From the NCBI RefSeq assembly GCF_016598475.1, contig NZ_JAEMUX010000063.1, positions 1-51,499 of the forward strand: a stretch of DNA of 51,499 nt, in the 5' to 3' direction. The notes beneath the pieces were generated by a model. It was given only the letters and a program-made list of their open reading frames with translations, was not told the DNA's origin and did not search any database. The position numbers and the translations under genes are program-made. How positions within the stretch are numbered: the first letter of the stretch is position 1; each line of letters opens with the position of its first letter. This DNA comes from Streptomyces adelaidensis. Lineage in GTDB: Bacteria; Actinomycetota; Actinomycetes; Streptomycetales; Streptomycetaceae. This document shows, piece by piece, positions 17,523-26,176 of the stretch.

Positions 17523-18776
17523 TCAGAGGCGGATGACGACCAGGGCGGCGTCGTCGGTGGCGCCGGTGGCCGGGAGGAGGTCGGCCAGGAGCGCGTCGGC
17601 CAGGGTCTCGGGGGCGGTGTCCGGGTGGCGGCTCAGACAGTCGGCGAGACGGGCGAGGCCGACGTCGATGTCCTCGGTGCGGCGTTCGATCAACCCGTCG
17701 GTGTAGAGGACCAGGGTGGCGCCCTCGACGAAGGGCAGGGTCGTCTGGGGGCGGCGCACATGGACCGGGCGGGCGCCGAGCGGTGGGTCGGTGGACCGGT
17801 CGAGGAAGGTGACGGTTCCGTCGGGATGCAGCAGGGCGGGCGGCGGATGGCCGGCGCTGCTGTAGGCGATCGTGTGCGTGTCCCAGTCGATGAAGGTGTT
17901 CACCGCGGTGGTCGACTCGGCGCCGTCGACATAGCGGGAGTACAGGCCGAGCGCGTCCAGGGCCTCGGCCGGGCCGTCGGCGACACGGCAGGCGGCGCTC
18001 AGGGCGCTGCGCAGCTGCCCCATGACACAGGCGGCGGCGAGCCCGTGGCCGACCACATCGCCGACGGCGACCGCGATACGGTCACCGCCGCCGGGCAGCT
18101 CGACCAGGTCGTACCAGTCTCCGCACACGTTCAGGGCCCCGATGGCCGGCCGGTACCGTACGGCCGCCCGGTGGTGCCCGACGGGGCTCGGCGCCGGCAG
18201 CATCGCCGCCTGCAGGGCCAGCGCGACCTCGCGTTCCCGGGCGTGTGCCTGGCGCAGCCGCTCGTTGACCTCCTGGAGCTCACGGGCGCGGGTGTAGAGC
18301 TCCGCCTCCAGCACCCGGGCCCGGGTGTCGTCGCCGGCCATGGCGGGTGCGTCGGGGCCGCCGCGGGCGCGGATGAGTTCGGTGATCTCCTCCACCCGGT
18401 GCACGACCAGCGCGACCTTGTCGTCCGGGCCGAGCACGGGGGCGTTGACCGGGCTCCAGAAGTGCTCCACCCAGTGGCCGGGCCGCTCGCGGTCCTCGAT
18501 GTCGTAGCGCAGCAGCGCCATGGTGTCGCGTTCGCCGGTGGCCACCACGCGCAGCATCGACGCCTGGGTCTCGCGCATGCCGGCCGCCGCCGGGTCGTTG
18601 GGGTTCTCGGGGAAGACGTCGAAGATGTAGCGGCCGAGCAGCTGCTCACGGGTGCGGCCGGCCAGCCGGAGGAAGTCCTCGTTGGCGTCGGCGTACACCA
18701 GATCCGGAGTGAGCAGCGCCACCATGCCGGGCAGTGCCCGGAAGACCGCCGCGTAGTCGATCTCCGGTTTTCTCAT
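17523..18776 (-). CDS. PAS-domain SpoIIE/PP2C-type protein phosphatase
   Basis: A soluble 417-residue signalling phosphatase. An N-terminal PAS domain (about 7-130; YAAVFRALPGMVALLTPDLVYADANEDFLRLAG) is joined by a coiled-coil helix (about 155-190) to a SpoIIE/RsbU-like PP2C domain (about 195-417). Metal-binding motifs GDWYD (219-223), GDVVGHG (239-245), YTDGLIE and TDDAAL are all intact. Such proteins dephosphorylate anti-anti-sigma factors in response to a PAS ligand or redox signal. No sigma factor or anti-sigma gene is adjacent, so its target lies elsewhere. It seems monocistronic; a strong hairpin separates it from the gene upstream. Confidence 0.93.
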   Translation of the reverse strand: MRKPEIDYAAVFRALPGMVALLTPDLVYADANEDFLRLAGRTREQLLGRYIFDVFPENPNDPAAAGMRETQASMLRVVATGERDTMALLRYDIEDRERPGHWVEHFWSPVNAPVLGPDDKVALVVHRVEEITELIRARGGPDAPAMAGDDTRARVLEAELYTRARELQEVNERLRQAHAREREVALALQAAMLPAPSPVGHHRAAVRYRPAIGALNVCGDWYDLVELPGGGDRIAVAVGDVVGHGLAAACVMGQLRSALSAACRVADGPAEALDALGLYSRYVDGAESTTAVNTFIDWDTHTIAYSSAGHPPPALLHPDGTVTFLDRSTDPPLGARPVHVRRPQTTLPFVEGATLVLYTDGLIERRTEDIDVGLARLADCLSRHPDTAPETLADALLADLLPATGATDDAALVVIRL

Positions 18777-18921
18777 GTGCTGCCCCGCCTCGGCGCCGAC
18801 CCGTCACTGTGCTGTTCCACGATAGAGCGAATACGCCACGGGGTCGGCCGGGAACACCTGAGGGGTACGCCCGTCACGGCGGAGTACCACCGTGACGGGG
18901 CTGAATCCCTGGGCACCGAGG

Positions 18922-18949
18922 TGGCCCGGCGGCTGCGCCCGCCGGGCCA
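18922..18949 (-). terminator. Strong hairpin terminator of the GH95-GH97 operon
   Basis: An 11-bp perfect stem (18922-18932 with 18939-18949) closes a 6-nt loop, about 40 nt beyond the GH97 stop codon and upstream of the phosphatase gene. It probably ends the hydrolase transcript. Confidence 0.8.
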
Positions 18950-18990
18950 TGACGGGCGGTCGCCGGTCGTCCGGCGTGGGCGGAGTCTAC

Positions 18991-20892
18991 TCAGCGGTAG
19001 CAGGTGGTGAGCCCCGGCCGCCAGGGGCAGGCGAGCGCGGCGAAGCCGCCGTTGGCGACGACGTCGACGCTCAGGGTGTCGCCGCCCCGCAGGACCCGCC
19101 GGTCCTGGACGAGCCCGTCGGCGCCGTCGCGGATCGTCTCGACCAGCCACCGTCCGGGGCCGAGTGACAGCGGTACCTGCGCCGTATGGGCCGACCGGGC
19201 GTAGAGCCCGCCCAGGAACCAGCGGTCGCCACTGCGGCGGGCGAGCACCGCCTGCTCGCCGGGCTGTCCGGCGAGGAGGCGGGTGTCGTCCCAGGCCGCC
19301 GGGACCTGGTCGAAGAAGGCGCGGGCGAGCGGCCGGGCGTCGTACGACTCGGGGGTACCCGCGAACATCTGCAGGCCCGACTCGTAGGCGACGGAGAGCC
19401 CCACCTCGGCCGCGTCGGAGTTGGGGCGCAGGCCGACACGCTGGAAGGCGCCGGGGGTGAAGTCCATGGAGCCGATGACGTTGCGGGTGAAGGGCAGGGT
19501 GGTGAGGTGGGCGGCGGTGTTGGTGCGCTTCTCCTCGCCCGCGACGCCCTCCAGGGTCATGACGTGCGGCCAGGTGCGCTGGATGCCCTTGGGGATCGTG
19601 GAGCCGTGGAAGTTGACCATGAGGTGGTGGGCGGCGGTCTCCGGGAGGATGGCGTCGTACCACCGGAGCGTGGACTGCGCCTCGGAGTCCATGAAGTCGA
19701 TCTTGACGCCCTTGACGCCCCACCGTTCCAGGGTGGGCAGCCACTGGGCGCGTTCCTCAGCCGTGTCGAGGTCGCGCTGGTGGATCCAGACGATGATCCC
19801 GACGCCCTTGGCGCGGGCGTACTCGACGAGTTCCGGCATCCAGCTGTTCGTCTGCCAGTCGGGGTCGGTGGTGTCCCACGCGTCGCTTCTGAAGTACCAG
19901 CCCGCGTCGACGGCCTCGTACGGCCAGTTCCGTTCGGCGGCGTAGTCGACGTAGGCCTGCTGCGCGGCGAGGCTCTGGCCGGCCGGGCGGCCCCCGGCGA
20001 GCCAGGTCCACAGCGCGGTGCCGGCCCGGATCCAGGAGGGATCGGCCACCTTGGAGGCGGGGGCGAGGTCGTCGGTGAAGGTGGAGCGGGTGACGGTGGC
20101 GAGGTCGCCGGTGACCATGGCCCGCCAGGGGGTGGCGAGCGGGCCGTCGGTACGCACCCGGTCGTCGGCGAGCCTGATCCGGTACGTGCCGGTGCCCTGG
20201 TCGTGGGCGAGCCGGGCGCCCGAGTAGGCGCCGGTGAGGTCGGACTCGGCGAGCAGGGTGTAGCCGCCGCCGGTCGCGAACAGCGCCTGGTCCGAGTACG
20301 TGCCGGTGGGGGCGGTCGCGGCCGTGTACCGGACGAACTGGCCCTCGTTGTCGGCCCGGTAGGTGCCGAGCCAGGCGCTCGCGTCGGCCGGCAGGTTGAA
20401 CGCGGACGTCTCGCCGAGGACATCGCCCTGGCCGCCGGGCAGGACGTACCGGTAGGCGACACCGTCGGCGGCGGCGCGGACGACGAGGTCGAGCCGGGTG
20501 CCCGCGGCGGTGGCGAACGACAGCCGGGTCTCGTTCATACGGATCCGGCGGTCCAGCCGTTTGCCGGACTTCGTCCGGTAACGCTCCTCGATCCGGCGGT
20601 CCTTCCGGTGCAGGAAACGCAACCCCTGGGACAGGTCGGCCTGTTCGGTGACGATGCCGACGGGCGACGGTTCGACGACGGTACGGCCCGCGCGGGACAC
20701 CGACAGGCTCAGCGCGCCGGTGGTGTCGTCCAGGGATATCCGTGCCCGGGGCGCGTGCGCCGCGACGGAGACGGCCCAGACGTTCTGCTTGCTCTGTTCG
20801 TTCGGCACGGCCCTCGCGGGCACGGTCGTGAAGAGTGCGGCCACCAGCCCGGCGCAGAGCGCGGCGACCGCCGTCCTGATCGGAACTGCCAT
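18991..20892 (-). CDS. Secreted glycoside hydrolase family 97 (alpha-glucosidase/alpha-galactosidase type)
   Basis: The 633-residue protein starts with a Sec signal peptide ending near ARAVPN. It has the GH97 N-terminal beta-sandwich (ISLDDTTGALSLSVSRAG), a TIM barrel with WLAGG and YEAVDAGWYF, then WGVKGVKIDFMDSEAQ carrying the aspartate that is nucleophile in retaining GH97 members, MVNFHGSTIPKG, MTLEGVAGEE with a candidate catalytic glutamate, and a C-terminal sandwich. It should cleave terminal alpha-galactosyl or alpha-glucosyl residues outside the cell. GGGAGG precedes the ATG by 6 nt. It follows the GH95-like gene by 91 nt and belongs to the same operon. Confidence 0.9.
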   Translation of the reverse strand: MAVPIRTAVAALCAGLVAALFTTVPARAVPNEQSKQNVWAVSVAAHAPRARISLDDTTGALSLSVSRAGRTVVEPSPVGIVTEQADLSQGLRFLHRKDRRIEERYRTKSGKRLDRRIRMNETRLSFATAAGTRLDLVVRAAADGVAYRYVLPGGQGDVLGETSAFNLPADASAWLGTYRADNEGQFVRYTAATAPTGTYSDQALFATGGGYTLLAESDLTGAYSGARLAHDQGTGTYRIRLADDRVRTDGPLATPWRAMVTGDLATVTRSTFTDDLAPASKVADPSWIRAGTALWTWLAGGRPAGQSLAAQQAYVDYAAERNWPYEAVDAGWYFRSDAWDTTDPDWQTNSWMPELVEYARAKGVGIIVWIHQRDLDTAEERAQWLPTLERWGVKGVKIDFMDSEAQSTLRWYDAILPETAAHHLMVNFHGSTIPKGIQRTWPHVMTLEGVAGEEKRTNTAAHLTTLPFTRNVIGSMDFTPGAFQRVGLRPNSDAAEVGLSVAYESGLQMFAGTPESYDARPLARAFFDQVPAAWDDTRLLAGQPGEQAVLARRSGDRWFLGGLYARSAHTAQVPLSLGPGRWLVETIRDGADGLVQDRRVLRGGDTLSVDVVANGGFAALACPWRPGLTTCYR

Positions 20893-20910
20893 GGAAGACC
20901 TCCCTGTTGG

Positions 20911-20958
20911 GCGTCCGGACCTGTTCAGCGTCCGGACTTGTTGGGCGTCCGGGCCTGT
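20911..20958. repeat. Three short direct repeats between the GH95 and GH97 genes
   Basis: GCGTCCGGACCTGT and two close variants start at 20911, 20929 and 20945 (spacing 18 and 16). They fill the 91-bp gap just upstream of the GH97 ribosome site. They could be a regulatory or RNA-processing element, or slippage debris. Confidence 0.6.
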
Positions 20959-20983
20959 TGTGCGGCCGGATGGACGGCGGTCG

Positions 20984-23344
20984 TTACGGAAGTCCCCAGG
21001 CCGGGCCCGGTTCGCTGACGGTGACGGGCGCGATGACGAGGTCGGGCCGGGAACCGGAGTGGACGAGCACCTCGCGGCCGCGGGGCAGGTCGATGGCGAG
21101 GGTGCCGTCTCCCAGCTCGCGGGTGCGCGCCGGGCTGCCGTCGTCCAGTACGGCGGTGACGCGGCCACCGAGCCCGTGCCGTAGCTTGAGCGGCTCGCCC
21201 GCCAGGCTCCTGATCCGGACGAACCGGGTCGCCCCGGCCTCGCGGACCGCACTGACCAGGAAGGCGCCCTGGGTACGGAAGTCGTGCAGGGTGACGTCCG
21301 CCCAGGCGGCCGGGACGGCCGGGAAGACCCGGATCACGCCGCCCCAGCTCTGGCAGAACATGTCGTGCAGCGACTGCGAGGCGGACAGCGGCGTCTCGAT
21401 GACCGGACCGGCCTCGGTGTAGTGCGTGTTGGGACGGCAGGGGTAGCGGGTGCTGGTGTCGAAGAACTTCCGCAGATAGGTGATCGCGGTGTCGCCGTCG
21501 CCGGCCATCGCGTACATCGAGGCGGCCCCGGTGTAGCTGTAGCCCCGGTGGGCGCCGGTCAGCACGTGCCAGCGGGTGATCGACTTCGCGATCAGGTCAC
21601 GGCTCTCCGACTGGTCCCAGTTGACGAGGTACAGCGGGTACACCATCAGCAGATGCGAGTAGTGCCGGTGCGACTGCGCGTACGGGGTGTCGGCGCCGAC
21701 CATGAAACCGTTGCCGTCGACCGGGTACGGCGTGAGCCGGGCCAGTACCTCTTGCCAGCGGGGGATCAACTCGTCGTCGACGCCGAGCAGTTCGGCGGAC
21801 TCGATGAGGGTCTGACAGCCCCAGCGGATGAGGGCCAGGTCGTAGTTGGTGTCCTGCGGCGGCACGACGGGGTACTCGGGGGAGAGCGTGCTCGGCAGAT
21901 GGAGCCTGCCGTCACTGCCCGGGGTGAGGAAGTGCAGGTAGTAGTTGATCGCCCGGCGCAGCACCGGGAAGACGGTGTCACGCAGCAGGGACTCGTCCAT
22001 GGAGTGCCGGTAGGACAGCCACACGTTGTGCAGCGCCCAGGTGAGGTCGCCGGTCTCGGCGCCGGTGCCGGGCCTGCCCACGCCCCGGTTGGCGAACGTG
22101 TCGGAGCTGCGGCCGACACCGGAGCTGTCCGCGCGGTAGGCGGTGGGCACGTTGGCGATCAGCTGTTCCTGGTTCTGCCGCACGGTGGTGGCGAGCGCGT
22201 CGAGTTCGAGGTGGTTGGCGCCGTGGATGAGCCAGTACTCCAACTGGATGTTGAGGTTCCACCACACCGCCGGCCAGGGCGTCGGCTCCAGCCACGGCCC
22301 GCACGTGGCCATGACGGGCCCGCCCGCGCGGCTGGCCGAGGCGACCTTGTAGAGCTGGATCCAGTGGAAACTCTGCAACCGCTGATCGGGGAACGAGATG
22401 AAGCTCTTCTTGTAGAACGCGTGCCACCACCGCACGTGCCGCCGCCGCAGCGCGCCGTACGACGTCGCGCGCCGCAGGCCGCGCAGCGACTCGGCCTCGG
22501 CTGCGGTGGTGGAGGGCGAGCTGTGCCTGACGCTGAGCAGCAGGTCGTCGCCGGTGCGGCGGTACGAGGTGGCGGTCTGGCCACCGGTCAGGGACTGGAG
22601 CACCTGTTCGGTGCCGTCGGCGGTGGTCCGGGTGGTCCAGGGCGGGTTGGGGGTGTAGCCGGCGGGCGGGGCCTCGCTGATGCCGCGCGGGCTGACGGCT
22701 TCCTCGGGGTGGAACGTCCAGGTGACCCGCTCCTCGCCCCCGGCCCGTACGCGGACCGCGAGGACCTCGTCGTGGATGAGGGCGGAGAGGGTGAGGGTGC
22801 CGGCGGTGGTGGTGACGGTGCCGGTGAGCTCGGCGTTCCACAGGCTCAGCCGCCAGTCGACGGCGGTGACGGTGCCGGCCGGTTCGAGCGTGAGATGTCC
22901 GACCGGGAGCCGGCAGGTTCCCCAGCCGCTGCCGAACTCGGGCCGGTGGTCCTGGACTCGGCCGTGCTGCACGGTGAAGCGGAGGTGGTTGGTGTCCGGC
23001 TCCTGGTAGATCATGCTGCCGAGCTGTCCGTCACCGAGGAACGGACCCTCGTACCAGCGGCTCGGCAGTCTGCTCCAGAGCAGGTCCTGGCCGCGCAGGA
23101 ACCTGTCCCAGGAGCCGTCGGTGGTCATGGTGTCGCGGAGTCTCCAGGGGCGTCTGCCGCCCCCGGCCACCGCGTCGGCGTCATCGGCGCCGACGGGCGA
23201 CACCGCCGGTAGGAGTGGGTCGGCAGGGGTGGCTTGGGCGGCGTGGGCCGTCCCGGGCAGGGCCGCCGCTGCCGCTCCGCCCAGCGCGGTGCCGAGTACG
23301 GCTCTGCGGGGCAGCGGTGAGTGCTTTCCCGGCTGCGAGGTCAT
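20984..23344 (-). CDS. Secreted GH95-like glycoside hydrolase (alpha-L-fucosidase/alpha-galactosidase superfamily)
   Basis: A 786-residue exported enzyme. The N-terminus has a twin-arginine-type signal (LPRRAVLGTALGG ... ALPGTAHA). The GH95 layout follows: a beta-sandwich (WYEGPFLGDGQLGSMIYQE), a helical linker, an (alpha/alpha)6 barrel (WWNLNIQLEYWLIHGANH, whose paired Asn residues match the family active site), and a C-terminal sandwich with SWGGVIRVFPAVPAAW. The start at 23344 has GGAGG 6 nt upstream; the ATG directly before it is too close. GH95 members release alpha-1,2-fucose or alpha-L-galactose; the exact bond is not readable. First gene of the operon with GH97. Confidence 0.85.
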   Translation of the reverse strand: MTSQPGKHSPLPRRAVLGTALGGAAAAALPGTAHAAQATPADPLLPAVSPVGADDADAVAGGGRRPWRLRDTMTTDGSWDRFLRGQDLLWSRLPSRWYEGPFLGDGQLGSMIYQEPDTNHLRFTVQHGRVQDHRPEFGSGWGTCRLPVGHLTLEPAGTVTAVDWRLSLWNAELTGTVTTTAGTLTLSALIHDEVLAVRVRAGGEERVTWTFHPEEAVSPRGISEAPPAGYTPNPPWTTRTTADGTEQVLQSLTGGQTATSYRRTGDDLLLSVRHSSPSTTAAEAESLRGLRRATSYGALRRRHVRWWHAFYKKSFISFPDQRLQSFHWIQLYKVASASRAGGPVMATCGPWLEPTPWPAVWWNLNIQLEYWLIHGANHLELDALATTVRQNQEQLIANVPTAYRADSSGVGRSSDTFANRGVGRPGTGAETGDLTWALHNVWLSYRHSMDESLLRDTVFPVLRRAINYYLHFLTPGSDGRLHLPSTLSPEYPVVPPQDTNYDLALIRWGCQTLIESAELLGVDDELIPRWQEVLARLTPYPVDGNGFMVGADTPYAQSHRHYSHLLMVYPLYLVNWDQSESRDLIAKSITRWHVLTGAHRGYSYTGAASMYAMAGDGDTAITYLRKFFDTSTRYPCRPNTHYTEAGPVIETPLSASQSLHDMFCQSWGGVIRVFPAVPAAWADVTLHDFRTQGAFLVSAVREAGATRFVRIRSLAGEPLKLRHGLGGRVTAVLDDGSPARTRELGDGTLAIDLPRGREVLVHSGSRPDLVIAPVTVSEPGPAWGLP

Positions 23345-23371
23345 CATCGTCCTCCAGACCTGACGGAGCAT

Positions 23372-23422
23372 CGATACATCGGGTGTATCGGGGAACCTAG
23401 GCAGGCTTCGTGAACCTGTCAA
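23372..23422 (-). promoter_or_regulatory. Promoter and operator of the GH95-GH97 operon
   Basis: On the minus strand TTGACA (23417-23422) and TAGGTT (23394-23399) are separated by 17 bp, a near-consensus sigma-70 promoter rare in this genome type. The predicted start, near 23387, falls inside a perfect inverted repeat, CGATACA-TCGGG-TGTATCG (23372-23390), an ideal place for a repressor. A weaker repeat, CCGAAT-N10-ATTCGG (23450-23471), and a doubled CCACATCGG (23501-23518) lie toward the divergent gene. Confidence 0.75.
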
Positions 23423-23601
23423 TGATCTGGACCAAGGGGGGAGGAGTGGCCGAATATACCTGGCAATTCGGATGAAAATCAACAGATTTGGACTCCGTGC
23501 CCACATCGGCCACATCGGTTAAGCGGTGTTGAAGTCCTTGACTCATCCGATGTCTTCGGGTTGCCTGCTCGCGTGTGCTCCCTCAGAGGAAAGGACACGT
23601 G

Positions 23602-24297
23602 ATGACGATGGACCGGAGATCCCTCTTACGGACGGGGGCCGGCCTCCTGGCCGGCGGTGCCGCGCTGACCCTGCAGCCCGCTCCGCTCGCCGGCGCCGCG
23701 ACCGCGTCGCCGCTCGCCGACCCCACCGACGGCTGGACGAAGACCGCGTTCACGTACAGCTGGCAGAAGCCCTGGAACCTCGACCTCAGCGACCGGCACA
23801 GCTACAGCGGCGGCGTCCACCGCATGTGGGTGTACGCCACCGACGAGCCGTTCGAGGAGGGCAACTCCACCGACCCGCGCACCGAGATGCGCTGGAAGAA
23901 CGACTACACGACGGGCGACCGCATGTGGGACGCCGATGTCTACCTGCCGTCCGGCACCGACGGCGCGTCCTTCGTCCAGATCCTGCGGACCGCCCGCCCC
24001 TCGGGCACCCCGGCCACCGACATCATGCTCAATGTGTACGCCGCCAACGGCGGCACGGTGCGGCGCTACGACGGGGCGGTCCTCAGGACCGGCGCGTACG
24101 ACACCTGGTTCAACCTGAAGATCGCCCACCGGGCGAGCAGCGGGACCGGGACCGTCAAGGTCTACTTCGACGACTCCCTCGTCCTGACGGTCGCCGACCG
24201 GGGCCCCGCCACCCGCTACTTCAAGAACGGCGTCTACAACCACGGTTCCGGGCGCGTCGAGGCCCGCTTCCGCGACATCGGCTACTGGACGCGGTGA
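23602..24297 (+). CDS. Secreted PL20/citrate-binding-like jelly-roll protein (putative polysaccharide lyase)
   Basis: A 231-residue Tat-exported protein (signal DRRSLLRTGAGLLAGGAAL). The body, from WQKPWNLDLSDRHSYSGGVHRMWVYATDEP through STDPRTEMRW to AYDTWFNLKIAH and the TGTVKVYFDD strand, matches the concanavalin-like jelly roll shared by plant citrate-binding-type proteins and PL20 glucuronan lyases. A lyase role on a uronic-acid polymer is therefore plausible but unproven. GAGGAAAGGA precedes the ATG. It diverges from the GH95-GH97 operon across a shared 257-bp control region, suggesting joint polysaccharide breakdown. Confidence 0.75.
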   Translation: MTMDRRSLLRTGAGLLAGGAALTLQPAPLAGAATASPLADPTDGWTKTAFTYSWQKPWNLDLSDRHSYSGGVHRMWVYATDEPFEEGNSTDPRTEMRWKNDYTTGDRMWDADVYLPSGTDGASFVQILRTARPSGTPATDIMLNVYAANGGTVRRYDGAVLRTGAYDTWFNLKIAHRASSGTGTVKVYFDDSLVLTVADRGPATRYFKNGVYNHGSGRVEARFRDIGYWTR

Positions 24298-24325
24298 CGG
24301 TCCCGGTCCCGGCCTCCGTCACCGC
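24291..24325. terminator. Bidirectional terminator between convergent genes
   Basis: A perfect 10-bp stem (24291-24300 with 24316-24325) encloses a 15-nt loop. It overlaps the stop codons of both the PL20-like gene (plus) and the histidine kinase (minus), so it can serve both. Confidence 0.8.
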
Positions 24326-25581
24326 AGCGGAATCATGGCCGCGACGCGGAAACCGCCGCCGGGAGCCGGCCCGGCGCGCAGGGTGCCGCCGTAGACGTCG
24401 AGGCGCTCGCGCAGACCGAGCAGGCCATGTCCGTCACCGGTGGAGGCGCGGGCGCTCGGTGGGCCGCCGGTGTCGGTGATCTCGACGCCGAGGCCGGTCC
24501 CACCGTAGGAGACGGTCACGGCCGAGCGGGCGCCCGTCGCGTGCTTCATCGTGTTGGTGAGCGCCTCCTGCACCACCCGGTACGCGGCGAGGTCGACACC
24601 CGGCGGGAGCCGGCGGGGCACACCGGTGACGGTCAGCTCGACCGGGAGGCCGGAGGCGCGCACCCTGCCGATGAGTTTGTCCAGCCGATCGAGGCCCGGT
24701 GGCGGTGCCATGTCCACGCGGGCGGCCAGGGCGGACGGATCGTCGCCGGCGTTCATCGTGAGCAGGCCCATGACATGCCTGAGTTCCGTCATGGCCGCGC
24801 GGCCCCCGGCCTCGATCGCGAGCAGTGCCTCGCGGGTCCGGTCGGGGGCCGCGTCCAGGACCGTGCGGGCGGCGCCGGCCTGGATGACCATCACGCTGAC
24901 GTTGTGGGTGACCACGTCGTGCAGTTCGCGGGCGATACGAGCCCGCTCGTACTCCGTCGCGCGCCGCAGCTCCTCGGCCCGCTCGCGTTCCAGCTCCGCC
25001 ATCCGCGTCTGCCGCTCGTCGGCCCGGGCCCGCCAGGTCCGCATCCCGTACGCGGCCGTGGCGAGCGGCAGGAGAACGAGCAGCGGGACGTACTCGTCCG
25101 GGACGGTCGGCACGCCCGTGTCACCGGTCGAGGCGAGCACCAGGAGTACGAGGGGCAGGCTGCCCAGGGTGGCCGCCCGGTAGGGGCTGTAGGCGATGGC
25201 GCTGTAGGTGGCGACGACGACGGAGTAGAAGACGATGCGGGCCTCGCCGTCCGGCGCGAGCGCACCCGCGACCGTCACGACCGCCAGTACGGCGAGCGGA
25301 TACCGCCTCCGTACCGCCAGGGGCAGCGTCGCCAGGAGGGCGGGGACCGCCGCACCGAGCCAGGTGTCCGCGCCGGTCCGGGCCCGTACCACTCCGTCGA
25401 CGAGCTGGTAGCTGCGGCCGAGCCCGGCGCTCAGCGCGTAGTGGGTGGCCCCGATGGCGAGCGCCGACGCGAGCAGCACGTCGAAGAGCAGACCGCGCCG
25501 CGTCGGCCGGGGCGGCGAACCGGTCGGGCGCGTCAGCGCGTTGATCGCTTCGCGCGCCCGGCCGCCCACCTTGACGTTCAT
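24319..25581 (-). CDS. Two-component sensor histidine kinase (HisKA_3, NarL-partner type)
   Basis: A membrane kinase of about 420 residues. The N-terminal half has four to five hydrophobic segments (from RGLLFDVLLASALAIGATHYAL on). It is followed by a coiled coil, the HisKA_3 dimerisation helix with phospho-acceptor His in ERARIARELHDVVTHNVSVM, and a HATPase_c domain (AYRVVQEALTNTMKHA; DGHGLLGLRERL). Partners of this class are LuxR/NarL response regulators, normally encoded next door. None is present here: a DUF1801 gene precedes it and a convergent secreted-protein gene follows. The ATG at 25581 is the most likely start, but its ribosome site is weak. Confidence 0.88.
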   Translation of the reverse strand: MNVKVGGRAREAINALTRPTGSPPRPTRRGLLFDVLLASALAIGATHYALSAGLGRSYQLVDGVVRARTGADTWLGAAVPALLATLPLAVRRRYPLAVLAVVTVAGALAPDGEARIVFYSVVVATYSAIAYSPYRAATLGSLPLVLLVLASTGDTGVPTVPDEYVPLLVLLPLATAAYGMRTWRARADERQTRMAELERERAEELRRATEYERARIARELHDVVTHNVSVMVIQAGAARTVLDAAPDRTREALLAIEAGGRAAMTELRHVMGLLTMNAGDDPSALAARVDMAPPPGLDRLDKLIGRVRASGLPVELTVTGVPRRLPPGVDLAAYRVVQEALTNTMKHATGARSAVTVSYGGTGLGVEITDTGGPPSARASTGDGHGLLGLRERLDVYGGTLRAGPAPGGGFRVAAMIPLR

Positions 25582-25699
25582 CACCGGCTCATTGTCACGG
25601 GGCCGCCGACCATGGGACATCCTCCCCGGCACCCCTTTCGGCGCATCCCGTACATCTGGCGCCTACATCTCAGGGAGGAGAAGGGAGGGCGCGGTTGTC

Positions 25700-26140
25700 T
25701 CAGCCAGCCGCCTTCGCGACGAGTTCGCTGATCCGTGTCTCGGTGGCGGGGGTCAGCTCCGTCAGGGCGTAGGTGGTGGGCCACATGGTGCCTTCGTCGA
25801 GCCGCGCCTGGTCGCTGAAGCCGAGGGTGGCGTACCGGGTCTTGAACTTCTGCGAACTCTGGAAGAAGCAGACGACCTTGCCGTTCCTGGCGTACGCCGG
25901 CATCCCGTACCAGAGCTTCGGCGCGAGGTCCGGCGCGGCGGATCCGACGATCTGGTGGAGCCGCTCGGCGAGGACGCGGTCCGCGTCGGTCATGTCGGCG
26001 ATCTTCGCGAGCACGTCGCTCTCCCCGTCCGCCTTGGCCGTGCGCGGGCTGCGGCGCGCGGCGGTCTTCAGCTCCTGGGAGTGCTCCTTCATCGCGTCGC
26101 GTTCCTCGGCCGTGAACCCGTCGAACTTCTTGTTCGGCAT
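25700..26140 (-). CDS. DUF1801 family protein (YdhG/iron-chaperone-like)
   Basis: A 146-residue cytoplasmic protein. The C-terminal domain carries the DUF1801 signature (LAPKLWYGMPAYARNGKVVCFFQSSQKFKTRYATLGF), preceded by a charged helical region (FTAEERDAMKEHSQELKTAARR). Related proteins have frataxin-like folds and are sometimes linked to iron handling, but no biochemical role is secure. The ATG at 26140 is chosen because GAGGAG lies 7 nt upstream; the ATG at 26155 overlaps that site. Confidence 0.85.
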   Translation of the reverse strand: MPNKKFDGFTAEERDAMKEHSQELKTAARRSPRTAKADGESDVLAKIADMTDADRVLAERLHQIVGSAAPDLAPKLWYGMPAYARNGKVVCFFQSSQKFKTRYATLGFSDQARLDEGTMWPTTYALTELTPATETRISELVAKAAG

Positions 26141-26176
26141 CGCAGGTCTCCTCATTTCGCACAGTACGTCGGTCGG

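Noticed and set aside
17386..17706. Small plus-strand ORF after the PfkB gene
   Set aside because: Antisense to the phosphatase 3' end, no ribosome site, no recognisable domain.
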